DNA of 64,000 nucleotides from Dokdonella sp041395345 (GCF_041395345.1 NZ_JAWLAR010000019.1:1-64000), one strand, 5' to 3'. Shown: positions 33,597 to 43,460, counted from the first letter of the stretch. Notes: generated by a model from the letters alone, not told the origin. Program-made: numbers and translations.

Positions 33597-34640
33597 ATGC
33601 GTGCGCTCTCCCTGGCCCAGAGTTCGGTGGCGACGACATTGCAGCAGCCCTACCTGCTGTTCCTCGGCGATGTCACGGAATTGGCCTATGCCAAGACCGC
33701 CCTGGGCCTGCGCGATTGGGCCGGTGATCTTTGCATTGGCGAATTCACCTGTCCCGGGGCGACCGTCAGCACCGGCCTGCCCACATTGACTCCGGCACAG
33801 GCACGATCCGCCGGGGCCCAGTCGATGGTGATCGGTGTGGCGAACGCTGGCGGGGTCATTCCGCAAAAATGGATTCCGGCACTGACCGAGGCACTGGAAG
33901 CAGGTCTGGACCTGGTCAGCGGAATGCACGTACATCTGGAAGACGTGCCACAGCTGAAAGCGGCGGCCTTGCGTCACGGCTGCCGCCTCGTCGATGTGCG
34001 TCGTCCGCCGGCTGGCATCCCGATCGCCAGCGGCAGGCCGCGCAGCGGCAAGCGCCTGCTTACCGTGGGCACGGATTGTGCGTTGGGCAAGAAGTATACG
34101 GCGCTGGCGCTGGCCCGCGCCTTCAGGAAGCGCAATATCGACGTGGATTTTCGAGCAACAGGACAAACCGGAATCCTGATCGCCGGCAGCGGCATTCCGA
34201 TGGATGCCGTTGTCGCGGACTTCGCGGCCGGTGCCGCCGAAATGCTGTCTCCGGCTGCGGACGCCGGGCACTGGGACGTGATCGAGGGGCAGGGTTCGTT
34301 GTCGCATCCGGCCTATGCCGGCGTTTCCCTCGCCTTGCTGCACGGCAGCCAGCCGGACGTATTCGTGGTCTGCCACGCGCCAGAGAGAAAGGTCATGCTG
34401 GGCTTTCCCGATTTTCCGATGCCCGAAGTCGAAGACACCATTGCGCAGACCATCCTGCTCGGCAAACGCACCAATCCGGCGATCCGCTGCGCTGGTGTCA
34501 GCCTCAATACTTCCCAGCTTGACGAAGCCAGCGCCAGCCGACTGATTGCTTCGGAGTGCGAGAGGCTCGGCTGTGCGGTGGCCGATCCCGTCCGGGGAGG
34601 CGCCGCGTTCGAGCAGCTGGTCGACGCGTGTCTCGCCTAG
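33597..34640 (+). CDS. DUF1611 protein, candidate D-glutamate N-acetyltransferase (DgcN-like)
   Basis: 347 residues. An N-terminal domain (about 1-140) is followed by a P-loop-like GTDCALGKKYTAL (158-170), then ATGQTGILIAGSG, VIEGQGSLSHPAYAGVSLALL and VCHAPERKVMLGFP, all typical DUF1611 blocks. DUF1611 members were described as DgcN, an N-acetyltransferase for D-glutamate that works with a dipeptide-epimerase-family protein (DgcA) converting N-acetyl-D- to N-acetyl-L-glutamate. A DgcA-like gene is 5 kb upstream. Start is ATG with AAAGGAAA upstream. I hold the family firmly and the reaction by analogy. Confidence 0.85.
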   Translation: MRALSLAQSSVATTLQQPYLLFLGDVTELAYAKTALGLRDWAGDLCIGEFTCPGATVSTGLPTLTPAQARSAGAQSMVIGVANAGGVIPQKWIPALTEALEAGLDLVSGMHVHLEDVPQLKAAALRHGCRLVDVRRPPAGIPIASGRPRSGKRLLTVGTDCALGKKYTALALARAFRKRNIDVDFRATGQTGILIAGSGIPMDAVVADFAAGAAEMLSPAADAGHWDVIEGQGSLSHPAYAGVSLALLHGSQPDVFVVCHAPERKVMLGFPDFPMPEVEDTIAQTILLGKRTNPAIRCAGVSLNTSQLDEASASRLIASECERLGCAVADPVRGGAAFEQLVDACLA

Positions 34641-34671
34641 GAGATCACGCAGGCAGCATGCGAGCGCCGAC

Positions 34672-35790
34672 ATGAGTGTCGGCTCGTCGCGATTCCAGCG
34701 TTTCCTGTTGCCGGGTCTGGCATTCAAGTCCGTCGTCATCGGTGGCGGCTACGCAACCGGGCGCGAGCTGGCCGAATTCTTCCTGCCCAGTGGCCCGCAA
34801 GGCGGAATCATGGGAATGGTCTTCGCCATGCTCATCTGGAGCGTCGTATGCGCATTGACCTTCATGTTCGCGCAGGCAACCGCTTCGTTCGAGTACCGTG
34901 CATTCTTCCGTGCCTTGCTGGGTCGGTTCTGGCCGGTTTTCGAGTTTGCCTATCTGATTTTCATGGTCCTGATCCTGGCCGTGTTCGCGGCGGCTGCAGG
35001 GGCGATCGTCGAGGCCATGACCGGGTTGCCAGCACTGGTCGGAACGCTGATGCTGATGTTCGGGATCGGCCTGTTTTCCGCATTCGGCAACCTGCTGGTG
35101 GAACGACTGTTCCAGTGGGCCTCGTTCTTCCTCTACGCCGTGTACGCGCTGTTCCTGATCTTCACCCTGACCTCCTTTGGCGATCGCATCGCCGACGGGT
35201 TCGCCCTGCAGATCGACGCTGAAGGTTGGGCAGCCGGTGGTCTCACCTATGCCAGCTACAACATCGTCGCTGCGGTTGTGATCCTGCCCATTGCGCGGCA
35301 TTTCACCTGCAGGCGCGATGCGATGATTGCCGGTGTGCTGGCCGGTCCGCTGGCAATGCTGCCGGCGATCCTTTTCTTCGTTTGCATGATTGCCTGGTTT
35401 CCGCAGATTGCGGGGCAGGCCTTGCCCTCCGATTTCATTCTCAGGCAGCTTGATCGTCCCTGGTTCCACATCGCGTTCCAGTCGATGATCTTCCTTGCCC
35501 TGCTTGAAAGCGGCGTCGGCGCCGTTCACGCCATCAACGAGCGCGCGGCTGCTGCCTGGCAGCAGCGCAGGAATGCAGCCATGCCGAACAGCCACAGAAT
35601 CGTCATGGCTACGATCGTGCTGATTGGTTCGGTGTTCGTAGCCGATCGCTTCGGCCTCATTGACCTTATCGCCAGGGGTTACCGCGCACTTGCATGGCTG
35701 TTTCTGTGCGTCTACGTCCTTCCACTGCTGACCTTCGGTGCCTGGCGCCTTTGGTGCACACGCGGCGGCGCGAATGCGCTGCAATCCTAG
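34672..35790 (+). CDS. YkvI-like multi-pass membrane protein (amino-acid transporter-like)
   Basis: 372 residues with about ten hydrophobic helices. GLAFKSVVIGGGYATGRELAEFF at the N-terminus and a helix-breaking pattern in helix 1 recall APC/NSS-type transporters, and the length fits the YkvI family. Starts 31 bases after the DUF1611 stop; the ribosome-binding site is weak. Together with DUF819 it gives the cluster two inner-membrane transporters. D-amino-acid or N-acetyl-amino-acid transport is a guess. Confidence 0.75.
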   Translation: MSVGSSRFQRFLLPGLAFKSVVIGGGYATGRELAEFFLPSGPQGGIMGMVFAMLIWSVVCALTFMFAQATASFEYRAFFRALLGRFWPVFEFAYLIFMVLILAVFAAAAGAIVEAMTGLPALVGTLMLMFGIGLFSAFGNLLVERLFQWASFFLYAVYALFLIFTLTSFGDRIADGFALQIDAEGWAAGGLTYASYNIVAAVVILPIARHFTCRRDAMIAGVLAGPLAMLPAILFFVCMIAWFPQIAGQALPSDFILRQLDRPWFHIAFQSMIFLALLESGVGAVHAINERAAAAWQQRRNAAMPNSHRIVMATIVLIGSVFVADRFGLIDLIARGYRALAWLFLCVYVLPLLTFGAWRLWCTRGGANALQS

Positions 35791-35812
35791 TTTCTTTTAC
35801 GAGGAGATTCCC

Positions 35813-37423
35813 ATGCCCACCCAATTCCGCGCCCTGCCAGTCTTCTGCATTGCGAGTGCTCTGGTGTGGTCTGCATTCGTGTCGGCGGCGCCTCCTGCCG
35901 ATCTGGATGCCCGCATCAATACCGTCATTCGCGAGCAGGGCGTTCCCGGTATGGCCGTTGCCATCGTCGAGGAAGGCAAGACGGTCGTCGCCAGGGGATA
36001 CGGCGTCCTCAAGCTGGGGTCCGGTGAGCCCGTCGATGCCGATACGATTTTCCCGATTGGTTCGGTCAGCAAGGCATTCACCAGTGCGGCGCTGGCCGTG
36101 CTCGTCGATGACGGCAAGATCGACTGGGATGATCCGGTCGTCAATCATCTGCCCGGCTTCCAGATGTATGACCCGTGGGTGACTCGTGAAATCTCGATTC
36201 GCGACCTGCTCGTGCATCGAAGCGGCCTGGGCCTGGGCGCCGGCGACTTGTTGTTTGTTCCGCGCACGTCGCGCAGTCGCGAAGACGCTGTTCATCGACT
36301 CCGCTACATCAAGCCGGCGACCAGCTTTCGCAGCGGCTACGCCTACGACAACCTGCTCTACATCGTTGCCGGACAGCTGATCGAATCGGTCAGTGGACAG
36401 ACCTGGGAAGCGTTTGTTCGGGATCGCCTGCTCAAGCCGGCCGGCATGAACGACTCGACCACGGAGTCCGTTGTGCGATTCGCACGCGAGAACCGCGCGC
36501 AGCCACACGCCCGTCTCGATGGAAAGATGCGCGGCATCGGCAATCAGGAAGTGCTCGACGAGAAAACCAGTGTCATCTCCGACGCGGCCGCCCCTGCTGG
36601 CGGCGTGTTGTCCAGCGCCAACGACATGGGGCGCTGGCTGGCGATCCAGCTGGGGCATGGTGCGCTGCCTGGATCAGGCGCGGACCAGCCACGATTGTTC
36701 AGCGAAGAAGCAGGGCGGGAAATGTGGACACCCCAAGTGCTGATACCGATCCGGCAATTCCCGGAGCCGATTGCCGATGCCACGCCGCAGTTCTCGGCCT
36801 ATGCCCTCGGCTGGGACGTGGAAGACTATCGCGGTACCAAGATCATCACGCATGGCGGCGCCGTATTCGGCGCTCAAACGCTGGTTGTGCTCGTTCCGCA
36901 GAAAGACGTCGGCTTCTACCTGCAGATCAACTCGGAAGATGGCGTGGTGTTGCGCGGCATGATGAATGAACTGCTTGACCACTACCTTGGTGCACCGTCA
37001 CGCGACTGGGTTTCGGATTTCGCGACCTACAAGAAGGAACGGGTCGCCGCTGCACTTGAAGCGCTGGATGCGCTCGCGTCGGAGCCGGTCGCGGCGAAGC
37101 GCTCGCGTCCGTCGCTTGCACTCTCGGGATATGCGGGGACCTTTGCCGATCCCTGGTACGGTCCTGTCGAAATCACGCAGCAGAAGGGCAAGCTCAGGAT
37201 CAACTTCACCCTGAGCCCGGGCATGATCGGTACGCTTGAACACTTTCAGTACGACACCTTCCGCACGGTCTGGGACGACCGCACGATCGAAAACGCCTAT
37301 GTCACGTTTGCGCTGGATGCCGAAGGGAAGGTGAGTCAGATCACGCTGAAGGCGGTCTCGCCGCTCGCTGACTTCAGCTATGACTACCAGGATCTGCTGT
37401 TGAAGCCGGTTCCAGGCCCCTAG
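35813..37423 (+). CDS. S12 serine hydrolase (beta-lactamase fold), secreted
   Basis: 536 residues from ATG at 35813 with GAGGAG about 8 nt upstream. Signal peptide about 1-26. Catalytic motif SVSK at 84-87, a YDN in SGYAYDNLLYI as the tyrosine motif, and HGG in IITHGGAVFGAQ. A C-terminal domain of about 130 residues (YAGTFADPWYGPVEITQQKGKLRINF) is a beta-barrel found in many S12 D-aminopeptidases and related esterases. Last gene of the cluster; with the first serine hydrolase it flanks the transport and epimerase genes. Probably a periplasmic peptidase acting on D-residues. Confidence 0.88.
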   Translation: MPTQFRALPVFCIASALVWSAFVSAAPPADLDARINTVIREQGVPGMAVAIVEEGKTVVARGYGVLKLGSGEPVDADTIFPIGSVSKAFTSAALAVLVDDGKIDWDDPVVNHLPGFQMYDPWVTREISIRDLLVHRSGLGLGAGDLLFVPRTSRSREDAVHRLRYIKPATSFRSGYAYDNLLYIVAGQLIESVSGQTWEAFVRDRLLKPAGMNDSTTESVVRFARENRAQPHARLDGKMRGIGNQEVLDEKTSVISDAAAPAGGVLSSANDMGRWLAIQLGHGALPGSGADQPRLFSEEAGREMWTPQVLIPIRQFPEPIADATPQFSAYALGWDVEDYRGTKIITHGGAVFGAQTLVVLVPQKDVGFYLQINSEDGVVLRGMMNELLDHYLGAPSRDWVSDFATYKKERVAAALEALDALASEPVAAKRSRPSLALSGYAGTFADPWYGPVEITQQKGKLRINFTLSPGMIGTLEHFQYDTFRTVWDDRTIENAYVTFALDAEGKVSQITLKAVSPLADFSYDYQDLLLKPVPGP

Positions 37424-37588
37424 AGCCGAGGGCAGGGGCACCAGGTCGGACAGTATCGCGAGCGCTCGTGATTCCTGTACCTGCAATCGACGGATTGGCG
37501 CGCAGGAGGTCAGCGCGAACGGATATGCGGTTGGCCTCGCCGATGCAGAATTGAACGGCGGCTCAGGCAGCGCCGATTGTGTCCCGCC

Positions 37589-37867
37589 TCAGGCCGCTAC
37601 CTGTCGCGGCAGTCCGGCGATGGCTTCCACGCGCGCACGTGCGACATCCATCGAAGGATGGAATTCCAGGCTTGGCGGCGCATCGACTTCATCGGTCGAC
37701 CACCAGGTCAGCGCGTAATTCCCGTCTGGCCAGGGTCCGGATATTCCGGCGACTGGAATGCTGTTGACGACTGCCACGGAGAGCACGCCGTCATAGCGTG
37801 ATTCCCAGCCGATGATCGAAGCAGGCTTGGTTGCCTTGTGCCTGGCGAAGCTGAAGATGCTGCCCAT
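37589..37867 (-). CDS. Uncharacterised 92-aa protein
   Basis: From the ATG at 37867, with AGGGGG about 9 nt upstream. Strands at ESRYDGVLSVAVVN and GNYALTWWSTDE, then a helix near the end (DVARARVEAIAGL). No family recognised. It is convergent with the second serine hydrolase, from which it is 165 bases away, and may be a stand-alone gene. Confidence 0.5.
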   Translation of the reverse strand: MGSIFSFARHKATKPASIIGWESRYDGVLSVAVVNSIPVAGISGPWPDGNYALTWWSTDEVDAPPSLEFHPSMDVARARVEAIAGLPRQVAA

Positions 37868-38328
37868 GATGTTCAACCCCCTGATGGTTGATCGTTCTTG
37901 TCTCTCACGATCAGGACAGCAATCGCCGTGCCAAGCTGGGGCACGTGGCGCGGGGCCAGAAGGCTGCAACGACAAAGGCTTGCAAGTGTCTGTAATTGCA
38001 CTGGTTAAGGCAGCACCCCATGCCAGAACCGGCCGTACGCGATGAAGAATGCAGTCACCCGCGAATCAGGCAGCGAACAAAACTGTCAGGCCGCGACAAC
38101 CAGCGCCCGCCACTTCAGCGTGCAATGCCTCGCAGCGTTGACACGCGCGGACCGTCGCCCCGATTCGCGTCCGCCCCTCGCGCACGGATTGCGCAGCCGG
38201 CTGTGCCGCGGTGAGTGATCGCCTGCGCGGAAAACGCTGTACGGTAGCGGACACATTGGGCCTGCTTTTGGTCCGATCGAACCCAACAACCGCTACGTAT
38301 TCAATGTGTTACGTGTGTCCTCGAATGC
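37868..38328. other. Intergenic region upstream of the ABC locus
   Basis: 460 bases. GTAGCGG (38244-38250) is matched by its complement CCGCTAC (38290-38296), and ACACATTG (38251-38258) by CAATGTGT (38302-38309). These half-sites lie 20-90 bases before a sigma-54 promoter and are candidates for upstream activator binding, although they do not form one simple palindrome. No gene is supported. Confidence 0.4.
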
Positions 38329-38344
38329 TGGCACGGGTCCTGCT
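38329..38344 (+). promoter_or_regulatory. Sigma-54 (-24/-12) promoter of the ABC locus
   Basis: TGGCACGGGTCCTGCT matches the consensus TGGCACGN4TTGCW at every fixed position but one (C for the first T of TTGC). GG and GC are correctly spaced. Transcription would start near 38355-38356, that is at or next to the adaptor ATG, so the message would be almost leaderless unless the ATG at 38410 is used. An NtrC-type activator is encoded in the same locus. Confidence 0.7.
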
Positions 38345-38355
38345 CAAGCTTGGCC

Positions 38356-39606
38356 ATGGATATCGCACGCCCCGAACTCAAGCAACGCAAGCGCCGCCGC
38401 CAGGTCCTGATGGGCAGCGCCATCGGAATCACCCTCATTGCCGCCGCCGCCGGCCTCATGGCGCTGGGACCGGCCATGCCGTCGGTCGAACGCAGCAGCG
38501 TGCTGGTCGACGTGGTCAAGCGCGGCGAGTTGCTGCGCGAGGTGCGCGGGCCAGGAACCCTGGTGCCGAAGGAGATTCGCTGGATATCCGCCGAGACCCC
38601 GGCACGCGTCGAGCGCATCCTGGTCAAGCCCGGTGCGGCGGTGGACGCAGACACGATCATTCTCGAGCTGAGCAATCCGGAGGTGGATGACCAGTTGCTC
38701 GCGGCTACCTCGGCCCTGGTTGCCGCGCAATCGGATCTGGCCGCGCGCCGGACCGAACTGAAATCGCGTCTTCTCGACCAGCAGGCAGCGCAAGCACAGG
38801 CCAAGACCGACTACGAAACAGCGCGCATGCAGGCCGAGTCCGAAAAGTCCGTGGCCGAGAAGGGCATCATTCCTGCCGTGCAGTATCAGAAGAGCCTGGT
38901 CGTGCTCGAGCAGCTCAAGTTCCGTGTCGACATCGAGCAGCAGCGCGTGGCCGAGTTCAGGCGCAATATCGAAGCGCAGATGTCGGCCGAACAGGCACGG
39001 CTTGACCAGCTCGCCAATACGCGCGACCTGCGTCAGCGCCAGGCCGATGGCCTCAAGGTACGCGCCGGTATAGCCGGCGTGCTGCAGCGCGTGCCGGTCG
39101 AGGAAGGCGCCCAGGTCGCTGCCGGCGACAATCTCGCACGCGTTGCCCGGCCCGGAGATCTCATGGCCGAGCTGCGCATTGCCGAAACACAGGCCAAGGA
39201 CATCGTGATTGGCCAGCCTGCTCGCATCGACACGCGCAATGGCATCGTCGGCGGCAAGGTGCTGCGCGTCGACCCTGCCGTGCAGAATGGCACGGTGCAG
39301 GTGGATGTCGAACTTGAAGGCGAGTTGCCCAGCGGTGCGCGACCTGATCTTTCCGTCGACGGCACCATCGAAATCGAACGCCTTGCCGATGTGCTCTATG
39401 TCGGTCGTCCCGCCTTTGGTCAGCCTGATTCGGAAGTGCGCCTGTTCAAGCTGGATGCCGATGATGTGGCGGCGCGGGTTCCGGTCCAGCTCGGCCGGAG
39501 TTCGGTCAATCTCATGGAAATCCGCAATGGCTTGCAGGTGGGAGATCGCGTGATTCTTTCCGACACCAGCGCCTGGGACCAGAACGACAGGATCCGTCTG
39601 GACTGA
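38356..39606 (+). CDS. MacA-like periplasmic adaptor (HlyD family)
   Basis: 416 residues. A basic N-terminus (KQRKRRR) and one membrane helix (about 17-42) anchor it in the inner membrane. Lipoyl-like halves flank a long alpha-helical hairpin (about 115-225, with ALVAAQSDLAARRTELKSRLLDQQAAQAQAKTDYETARMQAESEKS). The C-terminal beta-barrel carries VRAGIAGVLQRVPVEEGAQVAAGDNLARV. Adaptors of this type join a MacB-like inner-membrane complex to a TolC-type channel. Start at 38356 or 38410. First gene of the locus after the sigma-54 promoter. Confidence 0.92.
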   Translation: MDIARPELKQRKRRRQVLMGSAIGITLIAAAAGLMALGPAMPSVERSSVLVDVVKRGELLREVRGPGTLVPKEIRWISAETPARVERILVKPGAAVDADTIILELSNPEVDDQLLAATSALVAAQSDLAARRTELKSRLLDQQAAQAQAKTDYETARMQAESEKSVAEKGIIPAVQYQKSLVVLEQLKFRVDIEQQRVAEFRRNIEAQMSAEQARLDQLANTRDLRQRQADGLKVRAGIAGVLQRVPVEEGAQVAAGDNLARVARPGDLMAELRIAETQAKDIVIGQPARIDTRNGIVGGKVLRVDPAVQNGTVQVDVELEGELPSGARPDLSVDGTIEIERLADVLYVGRPAFGQPDSEVRLFKLDADDVAARVPVQLGRSSVNLMEIRNGLQVGDRVILSDTSAWDQNDRIRLD

Positions 39607-39633
39607 CATGAAGAGAACGTCAAACATTTTTTG

Positions 39634-39739
39634 CTGTAGGAAACGGCTTCAGCCGTGATGCGTTTGTTCCTGATGCGCAACAAAGCGTATCGCGACCAAG
39701 GGAAGTCCCGTTTCGGGACGGCTGACTCCGCTCCTACAG
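39634..39739. repeat. TGTAGGAGCGG-type repeat pair in the adaptor-ATPase gap
   Basis: TGTAGGAAACGGCTTCAGCC at 39635-39654, continuing GTGATGC, is answered by GCTGACTCCGCTCCTACAG at 39721-39739, a degenerate inverted copy. The same family occurs at 14084-14110 (inside nrdJb) and 55561-55630. It forms a stem over about 100 bases. Confidence 0.7.
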
Positions 39740-39786
39740 AATAGCTTGAGCATCACTCGTCATTCGAATCAAAAGGGCAGACACCC

Positions 39787-40539
<753 letters not shown>

Positions 40540-40548
40540 GGAAACGAC

Positions 40549-42978
40549 ATGTTCCTGGCAGAGCTCAGACAGGCCATTCGCGTTCTGCGGGCGCGACCCG
40601 GTTTCTTCATCACCGCCGTGCTGACCATGACCCTGGGCATTGGCGCAGTGACGGCGATATTCACTGTCTACGACGCCGTGCTGCTCAAACCGCTGCCGTT
40701 CCACGACGCCGAGCGCATTGTGCAGATCAAGCGCGTGAACGGTGCATCAGTACAGCGCACGGCCTCGGTTCCGGTCTTCGACGAATGGCGTGAGCGGTCC
40801 GGCACGGCGTTCGCGGCACTCGGCGCGTATGCGCCGGAAACGATGAACCTCGCCGGCAATGGCGAAGGCGACGCACAGCGTCTGGCGATCTACAAGGTGA
40901 CGCCGGGCTTCTGGGATGTCTTCAGCCAGCCGCTGGGGCTTGGGCGCAGTTGGGGAGATGAGGAGGAAGGTCACAATGTCCATGTGATCGTGCTCAGTGA
41001 TCGTCTCTGGCAGAGCCGGTTCGCCGGTCGCGCGGATATCGTCGGCACGGATATCCGACTCAATGACGAGGTATATCGCATCGCAGGCGTGGCTTCGCCG
41101 GGCTTCGCCTTTCCTGACGACGTGGAGGCCTGGATTCCTACCTTCACGCCGGGTCATGCGCAAAGCCGGCGTACCGTCAGCTTTCTGAGCGTGCTTGGAC
41201 GTCTCGGGGAAGGAGTCAGTCCGGAACAGGCGCAGAGCGCAATACAGTCCGTCATCGACTGGCAGGTGCAGACCTTTCCTGTGGACGAGTCGCCGATGCA
41301 GGCGTCCATCGTGACCCTGCAGGACCAGATCGGTGCGCCGCTGGGCAAGGCGCTGGGCATGTTGCTGGCCGCATCCGCCCTCGTCCTGCTGATTGCCTGC
41401 GCGAACCTGGCCGGGCTCGCGCTGGCACGAGGACAATCGCGCGAACAGGAATTGTCCTTGCGCAGAGCCCTGGGCGCCGGGCAGGGACGTCTGATGCGAC
41501 AGGTATTCGCCGAATCCCTGTTGGTGGCCATGGTCGGCACCATTGCCGGCCTGATGGTCGCCCGGCCGGCGATCGCCGGCCTGATTGCGCTGGCGCCGGA
41601 TCTGTTGCCGACCTACAACCTGCCGGCCATCGACTTGCGCGTGATTGTGGTCGCAAGCCTCCTCGCATTCGCTACGGTGCTGGCATTCGCACTGATTCCC
41701 GCCTGGCGCGCCGCCGCGGCGGATCCGGTCAAGGCCTTGCAAGGCGCCTCGCGCAGCCAGACCGGCAGTGTCCGGCAGGTGCGGGCACGTTCCATTCTCG
41801 TTTCGGTCGAGATCGCCCTGGCCATGACCTTGCTGGCCGGCGCAGGCTTGCTGATCGGCAGCCTGCAGAAACTTGCCGCGGTCGATTCCGGCATCGATGC
41901 CGACAATGTGCTTACCGCCCAGTTTTCGATTTCCACATTGGCACTTCAGCCCGGCGATGACCTGAACGAATGGGCTGCCAACGCGACGCATGCACTGGAT
42001 CCGAAACTGGAAGCCATCGAGCAGCGGCTTGCCGAACTGCCCGGCGTCGAATCCGTGGCCGTGAGTTTCGGCTTGCCGGCCTCGGGCAACGCCAACTGGT
42101 CGAGCAGCTTCCAGATCGTCGGCCAGCCGAAGTCCAAATCCGAAGTCCAGTATCGCTTTGTCAGCAAGGACTACTTCAGGACCTATGGCATTCCGGTTGC
42201 GGCGGGCAGGGCGTTCAACGCGCTCGACGGTACGCGCGCGCTGTTGCCGACCGAGCTGATCGTCAACCAGGCGTTTGCGGATCAGTATCTTTCCGGTGTC
42301 GATCCGCTCAGTCGTGAAATCATCACCTTTGGCGATGCGCCGATCCGGATCATCGGTGTCGTGGGCAATGTTCGACAGGCCGGTCTGGATCGCGATGCCC
42401 ACCCCGAGCTCTATTTTCCGGTGACCAAGGCGATCCAGGGCGACATGAGCATTGGCTTGAAGGTGCGTGCCGAGCCCATGGTGCACGCCACCGCCTTGCG
42501 CAATGCCATGCGCGAGGTCGCACCCGATGCTCCTGTCTACGCGGTTTGCCCGATGGATTCGGTGATCGGCTCGACCCTCGGGCTGCGCCGCTTCAACATG
42601 AGCCTGATGAGCGTGTTCGCAGCGGTCGCGATGGCGCTGGCAGCCATTGGCCTGTATGGCGTGATTGCCTTTTCCGTCGGCCAGCGGCGTCGCGAGATCG
42701 GCTTGCGCCAGGCGCTCGGTGCCAGTCGCATGCAGATCCACCGACTCATGTTCGGGCTCGGCCTGCGCATGATCGTGCCGGGCATCGGCATCGGTCTGCT
42801 CGGTGCGCTTGCGCTCGGAAAGCTGATTTCGACACAGCTTTACGGCATCGGTGCCGGCAATCCGTTTTTGCTACTGACGGTCGTGCTGATCCTGACCGGC
42901 GTGGCCCTGCTCGCCTGCCTGGTTCCGAGCCTGCGCGCGTCCGGCATCGCGCCGATGGAGGTCCTGCGAGATGAATGA
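40549..42978 (+). CDS. MacB/FtsX-type ABC permease, locus copy 1 (ADOP)
   Basis: 809 residues. N-terminal helix 20-45 (GFFITAVLTMTLGIGAVTAIF), a large periplasmic domain, a middle FtsX module (LIACANLAGLALARGQSREQELSLRRALGAG) and a C-terminal FtsX module (GVIAFSVGQRRREIGLRQALGAS), ending PMEVLRDE. The ATG at 40549 has GAGG upstream. The gene is directly followed by a palindromic element (42998-43285), which separates it from the two other permease genes. Likely mechanotransmission-type export of peptides or other envelope-active compounds. Confidence 0.93.
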   Translation: MFLAELRQAIRVLRARPGFFITAVLTMTLGIGAVTAIFTVYDAVLLKPLPFHDAERIVQIKRVNGASVQRTASVPVFDEWRERSGTAFAALGAYAPETMNLAGNGEGDAQRLAIYKVTPGFWDVFSQPLGLGRSWGDEEEGHNVHVIVLSDRLWQSRFAGRADIVGTDIRLNDEVYRIAGVASPGFAFPDDVEAWIPTFTPGHAQSRRTVSFLSVLGRLGEGVSPEQAQSAIQSVIDWQVQTFPVDESPMQASIVTLQDQIGAPLGKALGMLLAASALVLLIACANLAGLALARGQSREQELSLRRALGAGQGRLMRQVFAESLLVAMVGTIAGLMVARPAIAGLIALAPDLLPTYNLPAIDLRVIVVASLLAFATVLAFALIPAWRAAAADPVKALQGASRSQTGSVRQVRARSILVSVEIALAMTLLAGAGLLIGSLQKLAAVDSGIDADNVLTAQFSISTLALQPGDDLNEWAANATHALDPKLEAIEQRLAELPGVESVAVSFGLPASGNANWSSSFQIVGQPKSKSEVQYRFVSKDYFRTYGIPVAAGRAFNALDGTRALLPTELIVNQAFADQYLSGVDPLSREIITFGDAPIRIIGVVGNVRQAGLDRDAHPELYFPVTKAIQGDMSIGLKVRAEPMVHATALRNAMREVAPDAPVYAVCPMDSVIGSTLGLRRFNMSLMSVFAAVAMALAAIGLYGVIAFSVGQRRREIGLRQALGASRMQIHRLMFGLGLRMIVPGIGIGLLGALALGKLISTQLYGIGAGNPFLLLTVVLILTGVALLACLVPSLRASGIAPMEVLRDE

Positions 42979-42997
42979 GATCAGGGCAACGCTGTCT

Positions 42998-43285
42998 AGG
43001 GCAACGCTGATCAAGTGGCGCAATCGTCACGACACCTGCCTGCGTGCAGATCGCGGCGCGCTGACGCAGATGGACTGGACGTCCTTCAAGGCAGCGCAAC
43101 AAGGGGCTGCGCGCAGACAGGTGTCGCCCAACTGGTTGGTTTTCAATGGAAAGGGTGGTGTACAGAAGGTACGCCAGTCGCACCGCGCGGCTCGTCAAGG
43201 CCACCAGCCTTCACTTCGCCACGCAGCACGACTGGCGAACCTTCTGCACACCATGACGGTTGTGCCACTTGATCAGCGTTGCCCT
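42998..43285. mobile_element. 288-bp palindromic repeat element predicted to fold into three stems
   Basis: Ends are inverted repeats: AGGGCAACGCTGATCAAGTG at 42998 pairs with the copy ending at 43285 over 34 bases with three mismatches, two of them G-T/G-U type. Inside, CGACACCTGCCTGCGTGCAG (43030-43049) pairs with 43109-43128 (two mismatches), and GGTGTACAGAAGGTACGCC from 43157 pairs with 43229-43252 (two mismatches in 24). The outer stem thus encloses two hairpin arms. AGGGCAACGCTG is also present as a direct copy at 42983-42994. No ORF of note. Confidence 0.75.
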
Positions 43286-43292
43286 AAGCCTT

Positions 43293-43460
43293 CATCCCGG
43301 CGCAGGTCTGCATCCAGTTCCTGTTCTTGTTTCTGCAATTCAAGGGCAGAACTGGATTGCAGGCTGCTCCTGCATCGAGCCGTTCGGGCCACTCGCTACG
43401 CGAATGTTCGGTTCCGAATCCTGCCTGCACAGTCCAGCCTGCGTCGGGATGACGAGCAGA
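43293..43460. repeat. Degenerate TCATCCCGGCG-type inverted repeat next to the palindromic element
   Basis: TCATCCCGGCGCAGG near 43293-43307 is answered by CCTGCGTCGGGATGA around 43438-43452 on the other strand. Inner ATCCAGTTC and GAACTGGAT also pair. This is the same family as the repeat at 14041-14066. The 551-base gap 42979-43529 is filled by these two elements. Confidence 0.6.

Noticed and set aside
33111..34739. 542-aa minus-strand frame
   Set aside because: Antisense to the TonB receptor end and DUF1611 gene; no domain.
25556..37423. Beta-lactamase resistance island
   Set aside because: The two S12 proteins have the SxxK fold, but context and domain layout fit peptidases or esterases; nothing points to drug resistance.
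40747..42741. 664-aa minus-strand frame, and a similar 603-aa frame at 43284-45095
   Set aside because: Antisense of permease genes, same reasons.
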